Positions 52,856 through 59,674 of a DNA stretch of 64,000 nucleotides are shown in pieces. A program made the position numbers and the translations under genes. The stretch is taken from contig CABUDI010000004.1 of assembly GCA_902490305.1 (NCBI GenBank), positions 59,871 to 123,870 of the forward strand, given 5' to 3'. This stretch comes from an uncultured Collinsella sp. Lineage in GTDB: Bacteria; Actinomycetota; Coriobacteriia; Coriobacteriales; Coriobacteriaceae. The number at the start of each line of letters is the position of its first letter. The first letter of the stretch is position 1. The notes under the pieces are model-generated. The model searched no databases. It had not been told where the DNA came from and saw nothing but the letters and a program-made list of their open reading frames with translations.

Positions 52856-54058
52856 ATGCAGATTACCTCAGGCCTGCCTGAAGGCTTTAATGCCGGTGCG
52901 TACGACATGATCGTTGTCGGCGCCGGTTATGCCGGTGCCGTTTGCGCCCGCCGTCTCGCCGAGACCATCGGCTATCGCGTTGCCGTTCTGGAGCGCCGTA
53001 GCCACATTGCGGGTAACGCCTACGACTGCACTGACGAGGCGGGAATCCTGGTCCACGAGTATGGTCCGCACATCTACCATACCTTTAACGAGCGCGTGCA
53101 TAACTTCCTGTCGCGCTTTACCAAGTGGACGGACTACCAGCACAAGGTGCTCGCCAACATCAACGGCACCCTTATGCCTGTGCCCTTTAACCATGCGAGC
53201 CTCAAGCTCGCCTTTGGCGATGAGCGCGGCGAGGAGCTGTATCAGAAGCTCGTGGAGACCTTTGGCAAGGACGTCAAGGTGCCCATCATGGAGCTGCGCA
53301 AGAAGAACGACCCGGATCTTGCCGAGGTCGCCGATTACGTCTACGAGAACGTCTTTTTGCATTACACCATGAAGCAGTGGGGCCAGACGCCCGATCAGAT
53401 CGACCCCTCGATTACCGGCCGCGTTCCCGTCTTTGTGGGCGATGATGACCGCTACTTCCCGCAGGCTCCCTTCCAGGGCATGCCGCAGGACGGCTATACC
53501 GCGCTGTTCGAGCATATGCTCGATCACGATCTGATTGATGTGTTCTGCGACGTGGACGCCCGCGACCTCTTCGAGATCGACGAGACCACCGTCAAGATCG
53601 ACGGCAAGGTCTATGGTGGCGAGATCGTCTACACCGGTCCGCTCGACGAGCTGTTCAACCTCGACCTGGGCGCGCTGCCGTACCGCACGCTCGATATGAA
53701 GTTCGAGACGCTCGATATGGACCAGTTCCAGCCTGTGGGCACCGTCAACTACACCACGAGCGAGGACTATACGCGCATCACCGAGTTCAAGAACATGACC
53801 GGTCAGGTCTTGCCCGGCAGGACCACCATCATGAAGGAGTACTCCAAGGCCTATACGCCCGGCTCGGGCGAGACGCCGTACTACGCTATCCTGGAGCCCG
53901 AGAACCGTGAGCTCTACGAGCGCTATCTTGAGCGCGTCCAGAACCTGACGAACTTCCACCCGGTGGGTCGTCTGGCCGAGTATCGTTACTACGATATGGA
54001 CGCCGTGACCAATTCCGCCCTCGATCTTTCGGATGAGATTATCGCCTGCCATGCATAA
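52856..54058 (+). CDS. glf: UDP-galactopyranose mutase
   Basis: 400 aa. FAD loop MIVVGAGYAGAVCARRLAE near residue 18, HEYGPHIYHTFNERV near 67, NHASLKLAFG, MKQWGQTPDQIDPSITGRVPVF near 180 and YYAILEPENRELYERY near 341. It makes UDP-galactofuranose for surface glycans. AAGGAG upstream; TATAAT at 52771-52776 is the probable -10. Overlaps the next glycosyltransferase by 8 nt, so both act in the same glycan pathway. Confidence 0.92.
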   Translation: MQITSGLPEGFNAGAYDMIVVGAGYAGAVCARRLAETIGYRVAVLERRSHIAGNAYDCTDEAGILVHEYGPHIYHTFNERVHNFLSRFTKWTDYQHKVLANINGTLMPVPFNHASLKLAFGDERGEELYQKLVETFGKDVKVPIMELRKKNDPDLAEVADYVYENVFLHYTMKQWGQTPDQIDPSITGRVPVFVGDDDRYFPQAPFQGMPQDGYTALFEHMLDHDLIDVFCDVDARDLFEIDETTVKIDGKVYGGEIVYTGPLDELFNLDLGALPYRTLDMKFETLDMDQFQPVGTVNYTTSEDYTRITEFKNMTGQVLPGRTTIMKEYSKAYTPGSGETPYYAILEPENRELYERYLERVQNLTNFHPVGRLAEYRYYDMDAVTNSALDLSDEIIACHA

Positions 54059-55082
54059 AGTCATAACATTCGGTATTCCCTCGTATAACGCCGCCAAGGA
54101 CATGGACCATTGCATCACCTCCATCTTGGAGGGGAGCAATTACGCCACCGATATCGAGATTATCGTGGTGGACGACGGCTCCAAGGACGAGACGGCCGCC
54201 AAGGCCGACGAGTGGGAGGCACGTTATCCCGGTATCATCCGCGCGGTACACCAGGAGAACGGCGGCCACGGTATTGCCGTCCTTTCGGGTCTGCGCGAGG
54301 CGCAGGGCACCTACTACAAGGTCGTTGACTCGGACGACTGGCTCGACGGTGCGGCGCTTTCGACCATGCTGTCGATTCTGCGTGGCTTTGAGGAGCGCGA
54401 CCAGCGCGTCGACCTGTTTATCTCGAACTACGTGTACGAGAAGGTTTACGAGGGCACGCACACCGCGATTGGCTACAAGTTTGCCCTGCCGCGCAAAAAG
54501 ATTTTCTCTTGGGACCAGATCGGACACTTCCGTCCCGATCAGAATCTGCTCATGCACAGCCTGTGCTATCGCACCGATGTGCTGCGCGAGTCCAATCTGC
54601 CTATGCCGGCACACACGTTCTACGTGGATAATATCTACGCATACGTGCCGCTGCCGCGCTGCAAGACCATGTACTACGCCGACATCGACCTCTATCGCTA
54701 CTTTATCGGTCGCGAGGGCCAGAGCGTCAATGAGGCCACGATGGTCAAGCGCCTGGGTCAGCAGTTCCGCGTAACGCGCATCATGATGGAATCGTTCCAC
54801 CTGTACCAGGACGTTGAGTCCTCGCGTCTGCGTTCGTACATGATGGGCTACTTCACCATGATGATGGCGATTTGCTCGGTGCTCACCAAGCTTTCCGAGG
54901 AAGATTGTGCCGATGAGCGTCTGAAGACGCTGTGGAAGGACCTGAAGGAGTACGACGAGCGCATGTATCGTCGCGCTCGCTACGGCGTGGTCGGATTCTT
55001 TACCAACCTGCGTGGACGGGCCGGAGACAAAACCACACTCGGCCTATACCATCTTGCCTCAAAGATCTTCAAATTCAACTAG
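54051..55082 (+). CDS. Family 2 glycosyltransferase
   Basis: 343 aa. GT-A fold N-domain: FGIPSYNAAKDMDHCITSIL, IIVVDDGSKDETAAKADEW near residue 40, VHQENGGHGIAVLSGLREAQGTYYKVVDSDDWLDG near 75 (DSDDW metal motif). The C-terminal part is helical. Start 54051 inside the glf stop overlap. Likely transfers galactofuranose or another sugar to a surface polymer. A 20-bp stretch at its stop (55062-55081) recurs inverted at 55241-55260. Confidence 0.85.
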   Translation: MHKVITFGIPSYNAAKDMDHCITSILEGSNYATDIEIIVVDDGSKDETAAKADEWEARYPGIIRAVHQENGGHGIAVLSGLREAQGTYYKVVDSDDWLDGAALSTMLSILRGFEERDQRVDLFISNYVYEKVYEGTHTAIGYKFALPRKKIFSWDQIGHFRPDQNLLMHSLCYRTDVLRESNLPMPAHTFYVDNIYAYVPLPRCKTMYYADIDLYRYFIGREGQSVNEATMVKRLGQQFRVTRIMMESFHLYQDVESSRLRSYMMGYFTMMMAICSVLTKLSEEDCADERLKTLWKDLKEYDERMYRRARYGVVGFFTNLRGRAGDKTTLGLYHLASKIFKFN

Positions 55083-55105
55083 CACAAAAAACGCTAGGGT
55101 AACGG

Positions 55106-55214
55106 GGACCCCTGGTCCTTAACTTGCTACTTCGAACAGTCCTGCGCAAGACGGAGGCGCCACTGGCGCCTCCTTTGCGTGCGGAACTCGTATCAAGTTA
55201 AGGACCAGGGGTCC
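55106..55214. repeat. Nested inverted-repeat element, family 1 copy A
   Basis: Perfect 21-bp arms (55106-55126, 55194-55214). Core of 67 nt has the inner hairpin GGAGGCGCC/GGCGCCTCC (55153-55161, 55165-55173). On the minus strand it carries CGAGTTCCGCACG (55178-55190) and AGGACTGT (55136-55143), identical to the copy at 55309. The element is itself bracketed by an inverted 20-bp repeat, 55062-55081 and 55241-55260. Confidence 0.85.
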
Positions 55215-55308
55215 TCTGCTATGTCTCGCTTTATGTTAGATAGTTGAATTTGAAGATCTTAGACGCGCGGTACACAGGGGCCTGGGCTGAAAGGGATCTT
55301 GTTGAGTA

Positions 55309-55433
55309 GGTTGCCCGGTGGGGCTTGGTTATGTTTGTCGCGAGTTCCGCACGAGCCGAAGAGCACTTAATGTGCTCTTCGTGCGAGCCAGGACTGTAGA
55401 GCAGCAAACATAACCAAGCCCCACCGGGCAACC
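55309..55433. repeat. Nested inverted-repeat element, family 1 copy B
   Basis: Perfect 29-bp arms (55309-55337, 55405-55433). Core of 67 nt with inner stem GAAGAGCAC/GTGCTCTTC (55358-55366, 55372-55380), CGAGTTCCGCACG at 55341-55353 and AGGACTGT at 55390-55397. It ends 13 bp before the P1 peptidase stop. Copies A and B together with the 20-bp repeat fill the 363-bp gap; no gene is seen there. Confidence 0.85.
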
Positions 55434-55445
55434 GGTCAGGTTAGG

Positions 55446-56447
55446 TTACTTTGCGGCGCCGGGGATGCCGTGGGAGGTTTTGGCGGTTTTGGCTCCGTTT
55501 ACGATGGCGGTTTCCAGGGCCCTTACGGCGAGCATGCCCAGCAGGTCTAGGGGTACGGCGGCGCTTGCCTGAGCGTCTAGTTTGCCGCTGGCGAGGGTGT
55601 AGATGGTGTCGCCGTCGTTGGTGGTGTGTGTGGGGCGGATGGCGTGCGCATAGGCGTCTGCGGCCATCTGGGAGACCTTGGTGGCCTGAGCCTTGGTGAG
55701 CTCAACATTGGTGACGATGCAGCTGATGGTGGTGTTGGTGCGGTCGAGCGGCATCTGCATAGAGCCGGCGGCGGCAAAGGCAGCGAGCTCCATGTCGACG
55801 ATCTGGTCGCTGTCGGCCGCGGCGCGCATGCCAGCGACCCATTCACCGGTGAAGGGGTCGACGACATTGCCGCAGGCGTTGACCGAGACCACGGCACCCA
55901 CCTTAACAGGGCCGAGTGCCACGGCGGCAGCGCCTAGGCCGGCCTTCATGCAGGTGGCGGGGCCCATGAGCTTGCCCACGGTGGCACCGGTGCCGGCACC
56001 TACATTGCCCTGCTCGAGCATGGTGGGGGTGTTGTCGAGCGCCTCGCGCACGGCGGAGATGCCAGCCTCAATGTCGGGGCGTACGGTGGGGTCGCCAAAC
56101 GCGAGGTCGAAGATGCAGCTAGAGCACACGATGGGCACCTGAGTGGGGCCGACGGGAAGGCCGATGCCGCGGCTCTCGAGCTCGCGGGCGACGCCGCTTG
56201 CGGCCTCCAGACCAAAGGCCGATCCACCCGAAAGGCAGACGGCGTGGACCTTGTCCACGGTGTTCTCGGGACGCAGCAGGTCGGTCTCGCGCGATGCCGG
56301 TGCACCGCCGCGAACGTCAACACCGCCGGTGGCGCCCTCGGGTGCCACGATTACGGTGCAACCGGTGCCGGCCTCCTCGTCCGTATAGTTGCCAAAGCAA
56401 AAGCCATCGACATCGCAAACGTCAATGGCCTCAAGCAGTGTATCCAT
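55446..56447 (-). CDS. P1/S58-family peptidase (DmpA-like)
   Basis: 333 aa. VGGVDVRGGAPASRETDLL-type segment near residue 42, HAVCLSGGSAFGLEAASGVARELE near 68, GNVGAGTGATVGKL near 146, AVVSVNACGNVVDP near 181 and DRTNTTISCIVTN near 235 (self-cleavage Gly-Asn-type/Thr-nucleophile region). Family includes aminopeptidase DmpA and cysteine transferases processed into two chains. Cytoplasmic; ribosome site AGGAGT. Substrate not predictable. Confidence 0.85.
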   Translation of the reverse strand: MDTLLEAIDVCDVDGFCFGNYTDEEAGTGCTVIVAPEGATGGVDVRGGAPASRETDLLRPENTVDKVHAVCLSGGSAFGLEAASGVARELESRGIGLPVGPTQVPIVCSSCIFDLAFGDPTVRPDIEAGISAVREALDNTPTMLEQGNVGAGTGATVGKLMGPATCMKAGLGAAAVALGPVKVGAVVSVNACGNVVDPFTGEWVAGMRAAADSDQIVDMELAAFAAAGSMQMPLDRTNTTISCIVTNVELTKAQATKVSQMAADAYAHAIRPTHTTNDGDTIYTLASGKLDAQASAAVPLDLLGMLAVRALETAIVNGAKTAKTSHGIPGAAK

Positions 56448-56517
56448 GTTTTACTCCTATCGGTTTTCCGCCGGGCCTTATGCCCGGTCGGGATCCGTAC
56501 GGTACGCCGAAATTGTA

Positions 56518-56540
56518 GGCGCTGGGGGATACCCAGCGCC
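56518..56540 (-). terminator. Hairpin downstream of maf
   Basis: GGCGCTGGG / CCCAGCGCC with a 5-nt loop just past the maf stop; a weak T-rich stretch follows on the minus strand. Confidence 0.6.
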
Positions 56541-56548
56541 AGATGCAA

Positions 56549-57130
56549 TTACGATAGTTTTTGAATTGCGCGCGCGACGCGTGCGATGGGCAGGCCCACC
56601 ACGTTGTAGAAGTCGCCCGAAATATCATGCACGAGCATGCGCCCGCCGACGCCCTGGATGCCGTAGGCGCCGGCTTTGTCCATGGGCTCGCCTGAGGCGA
56701 CGTAGCGCTCAATCTGCTCGTCGGTGAGCTCATAGAACGTCACGTCGGTCACATCGACAAACGACAGGCTCTCGGCGGCGTGCGGGGCTGTGACGTCTCC
56801 GGCCCTAACGATGCAGACGCCGGTTGCGACCTGGTGCGTGCGCCCCGAGAGCTCATGGAGCATGGTGCGGGCTTCGTCCTCGTTTGCCGGCTTGCCCAAA
56901 AGCTTGCCATCGAAGGTGACGATGGTGTCGGCCGCGATAGTCAGCTCATTGGGCTCGGCGTGCTCGGCGGCAATGGCGGCGGCCTTAGCGCGTGCTAAGC
57001 GCTCGACAAGCGTAAGCGGGGTCTCGTCATCAAAAGGAGTCTCGTCGATGTCAGCGGGAATGACGCGGATGTCGTAGCCCGCTTCGCGCATCAACTCGAT
57101 GCGGCGCGGTGATTGCGAAGCCAAAATCAT
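56549..57130 (-). CDS. maf: Maf-family nucleotide pyrophosphatase
   Basis: 193 aa. ILASQSPRRIELMREAGYDIRVIPADIDET at the N-terminus, AADTIVTFDGKLLGKP near 66, GAYGIQGVGGRMLVHDISGDFYNVVGLPI near 153. Maf proteins hydrolyse non-canonical dTTP/UTP-type nucleotides to monophosphates and affect septation. The ATG overlaps the stop of the upstream DJ-1/PfpI gene (ATGA), so the two are coupled. Confidence 0.92.
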   Translation of the reverse strand: MILASQSPRRIELMREAGYDIRVIPADIDETPFDDETPLTLVERLARAKAAAIAAEHAEPNELTIAADTIVTFDGKLLGKPANEDEARTMLHELSGRTHQVATGVCIVRAGDVTAPHAAESLSFVDVTDVTFYELTDEQIERYVASGEPMDKAGAYGIQGVGGRMLVHDISGDFYNVVGLPIARVARAIQKLS

Positions 57131-57669
57131 AGCTGAATGCCCTCGGCAACCTTCTCGACAGCCTTGTCGCCGGCGAGCGTACGCAGCAGCTCAAGCGCAA
57201 AGGGGAGCGACTGAGCCATACCGCTGGCGGTGATGATGTTGCCGTCGTGCGTGACCTTGTCGCCGGTATAGGCGCCCTCGGGGAAGCTCTTCTCAAAGCC
57301 GGGGAAGCACGTGGCGTGGCGTCCCTCGAGTAGGTCAAGCTCGCCCAGGATAAACGGGGCGGCGCAGATGGCGGCAACATGCTTGGTCGTGGCGAACTCG
57401 CAGACTACGTCGCAGACGCGCTGGTCGGCGCGCAGGTTGGTGGCGCCGGGCAGACCGCCGGGCAGCACGACGCAGTCGTACTCGTCAAAGTTAATCTCGT
57501 CAAAGAGCGCATCGCAGGTTACGGGAATCTGCAGCGAGCTCACGACCTCGCGCGTGGGCATGACCGAGACGAGCGTGGCGCGCACGCCGCCGCGACGCAT
57601 GACGTCGACCATGGTCAGGCATTCAATCGTTTCAAAGCCATCGGCGGCGAGAACGGCAACGCTGGGCAT
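57127..57669 (-). CDS. DJ-1/PfpI-family protein
   Basis: 180 aa. VAVLAADGFETIECLTMVDVMRR (Glu) near residue 5, VVLPGGLPGATNLRAD near 66 and the nucleophile elbow VAAICAAPFILGELDLL near 97 with Cys. Family covers YajL/ThiJ-type chaperone-deglycases; a protein deglycase role against glyoxal adducts has been claimed and disputed. Start 57669 with AAAGGAA upstream. Coupled to maf. Confidence 0.85.
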   Translation of the reverse strand: MPSVAVLAADGFETIECLTMVDVMRRGGVRATLVSVMPTREVVSSLQIPVTCDALFDEINFDEYDCVVLPGGLPGATNLRADQRVCDVVCEFATTKHVAAICAAPFILGELDLLEGRHATCFPGFEKSFPEGAYTGDKVTHDGNIITASGMAQSLPFALELLRTLAGDKAVEKVAEGIQL

Positions 57670-57874
57670 AAGGGTTCCTTTCATAGGGCGGCATACAATT
57701 AGCCGTCTTATACCCCGAAGACATACGCTTGCCACGCCCCATTCCCCAATGATTTTGATCCTCGCCCAGAAAATCATGCAGGGTGGATGGGTGTTGCGCA
57801 CTAGGAGGGGCTTGCGGCGCGGCGATAAAATCTCGGCATCCGTCATCTTTCGCTACATGAGGAGCTGATTTGCG

Positions 57875-58174
57875 ATGATAGGCCTTAGTGTATTCGATCT
57901 TCTCGTTTTGCTAGTTGTATTTGGTGGTGTTGCGGCTGTCGCCTTTGCTGTTATCTTGAACAAGGAATCGTCGAATAAGCCTCAGTCTCCGCAGTCCAAT
58001 CCGTACCAGCAAATGCCTCCGGCGCAGCAGGTTTCGCAGGTACAGCAGGCGTCGATCGCAGTCGATGATGCTCAGCCAGTTGAGTCCGCTCATTTTTGCG
58101 CTCAGTGTGGCTCAATGGTGGAAGCAAATGCCTCCTTCTGCCAAAACTGCGGCGCTCCGGTCAGCCATCAGTAA
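57875..58174 (+). CDS. Membrane-anchored zinc-ribbon protein
   Basis: 99 aa. One N-terminal helix (FDLLVLLVVFGGVAAVAFAVIL), a Gln/Pro/Ser-rich linker and a C-terminal zinc ribbon: FCAQCGSMVEANASFCQNCGAPV. Such proteins are common in actinobacteria without assigned role. Start has GAGGAG. Followed by a long terminator. Confidence 0.78.
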   Translation: MIGLSVFDLLVLLVVFGGVAAVAFAVILNKESSNKPQSPQSNPYQQMPPAQQVSQVQQASIAVDDAQPVESAHFCAQCGSMVEANASFCQNCGAPVSHQ

Positions 58175-58181
58175 TGAAATA

Positions 58182-58231
58182 GGGCGGGCTTCAGCAATGA
58201 TTCACCACTCGATGATTGCTGAAGCCCGCCC
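58182..58231. terminator. 17-bp bidirectional terminator
   Basis: GGGCGGGCTTCAGCAAT (58182-58198) and its exact complement (58215-58231), between the convergent zinc-ribbon gene and the rRNA methyltransferase gene. Confidence 0.88.
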
Positions 58232-58247
58232 CCTAAAACAGATTAGT

Positions 58248-59561
58248 TTAGTTGCGCTTGAGGTGGACGACGGTTTCGCAGTGGAAGGTTTGCGGGAATA
58301 GGTCGACCGGCGTGATCTTGACGGGGGAGAAGGCGCCCTCCTCGACAAAGCGCTTGAGGTCGCGGGCCAGAGTTGCCGGGTCGCAGCTCACGTAGGCGAC
58401 ATCGCGGGCACTCGTGCTCGCGATGAGGTCGATCGCCTCGGGCGCCAAGCCTGCGCGCGGCGGATCGACTACCAGGACATCGGCATCCTGATCGGGGAAC
58501 TCGCGCACGGCATCGCCGCCGATGACGTCGACGTTATCGAGCTTGTTGATCTCCAGGTTGCGGCGTAGATCGCGCACGGCCGGGCCGTAGGCCTCGACGG
58601 CGGCGACAAAATCGCAGCGGCGGGCGAGCGGCAGGGTAAAAGTGCCGGCACCGCAGTACAGGTCCACGGCCGGCTCGTCTTCCTGCGGGTCGAGGGCGTC
58701 CATAACGAGCTCAATCAAAATCTCGGCACCCTTGGTGTTGACCTGGAAAAACGACGGGGCGGACAGGCGCATCTGGCCTTCGGCGATGTTCTCGGTCCAC
58801 GAGCCCTCGCCGGCGAGCATCTCGACCTTAGAGACACGGCGGGCTTTCTTTTCACCCTTGCTCATCACGCGCACGATGCTCGTGGGATGAGCGGCATCTG
58901 CCAGCACGCGGGAGACCTGCGAGCGCGGGAAGGAGCCCGTGGGCGTCCAGAGTGCGACCTCGAGCGCCTTGGTGCGACGCGAGGCGCGAATGCCCACGCG
59001 CTCCAGGCCCAAGTCGTGGCTGCCGCTCAGATAGTTGAGTGCACCGACGACCGACTTGAGCGCCTTGGGGAAGCGCTTGTCGAACAGAGGGCACGCATCG
59101 ACGGTCACGATCTTGCTGGGATCGACGCCGTGCATGCCAAGGCGTACGCGACCGTTAACGACGGTCGGCTCGAGCTCGATTTTATTGCGGTAGCCCCAGT
59201 CGTCCTTGGTGTGGCGGATGGGCTGTACCAACTCATCGACCTGCTCAGGGGTGAACTTGCCGATGCGCTCGAGCGTGGAGCGCAGGTTTTGCTCCTTGGC
59301 GGCAAGCTGCGCGGTGCGCGAGAGATTGCCCCACGAGCAGCCGCCGCAGATGCCCACGAAGGGGCAGGGAGGCTGGATGCGATCGGGGCTCGGCTCCAGA
59401 ATCTCGGTGGTGCGGGCGCGCATAAACGACTTGCCGTCCTGCACGATCTCGGCCTCGACGGTGTCGCCCGCCACGGCGCCCTGCACAAAGACGGCCTTGC
59501 CGTTGTCGGCGTGCGCCAACCCGTCGGCGCCGTACGTCATCGATTCTATGGTGAGCTTCAT
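58248..59561 (-). CDS. rlmD: TrmA/RlmD-family 23S rRNA (uracil-C5) methyltransferase
   Basis: 437 aa. N-terminal TRAM domain (AVFVQGAVAGDTVEAEIVQ), iron-sulfur cysteines CPFVGICGGCSWGN near residue 66, SAM-binding VDLYCGAGTFTLPLAR near 304, VVDPPRAGLAPEAID near 370 and catalytic Cys in YVSCDPATLARDL near 395. Methylates uracil in 23S rRNA using SAM; RlmCD-like dual specificity is possible in Gram-positives. Start 59561 preferred; the ribosome site is weak. The ppk gene lies upstream, past a hairpin. Confidence 0.88.
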   Translation of the reverse strand: MKLTIESMTYGADGLAHADNGKAVFVQGAVAGDTVEAEIVQDGKSFMRARTTEILEPSPDRIQPPCPFVGICGGCSWGNLSRTAQLAAKEQNLRSTLERIGKFTPEQVDELVQPIRHTKDDWGYRNKIELEPTVVNGRVRLGMHGVDPSKIVTVDACPLFDKRFPKALKSVVGALNYLSGSHDLGLERVGIRASRRTKALEVALWTPTGSFPRSQVSRVLADAAHPTSIVRVMSKGEKKARRVSKVEMLAGEGSWTENIAEGQMRLSAPSFFQVNTKGAEILIELVMDALDPQEDEPAVDLYCGAGTFTLPLARRCDFVAAVEAYGPAVRDLRRNLEINKLDNVDVIGGDAVREFPDQDADVLVVDPPRAGLAPEAIDLIASTSARDVAYVSCDPATLARDLKRFVEEGAFSPVKITPVDLFPQTFHCETVVHLKRN

Positions 59562-59609
59562 ATCCCTGCCTGTCGTTCGCGTTGTTGTCCGCACCATGGT
59601 AGCAGGGAA

Positions 59610-59651
59610 AAGCGCCCCGCATCCGAGGCTTTCCTCAAATGCGGGGCGCTT
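59610..59651. terminator. 13-bp hairpin between ppk and rlmD
   Basis: AAGCGCCCCGCAT / ATGCGGGGCGCTT with a 16-nt loop; direct repeat GCTTCTACAAAC occurs at 59648-59671. Confidence 0.75.
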
Positions 59652-59674
59652 CTACAAACCGCTTCTACAAACGA

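Noticed and set aside
55231..55431. 66-codon minus-strand frame in the hairpin region
   Set aside because: It runs through the inverted-repeat element; only its last residues match the glycosyltransferase end, better explained by the 20-bp inverted repeat.
51497..55433. Nested hairpins as integron attC sites
   Set aside because: No GTTRRRY core sites or integrase are seen, and the arms are much longer and perfectly paired.
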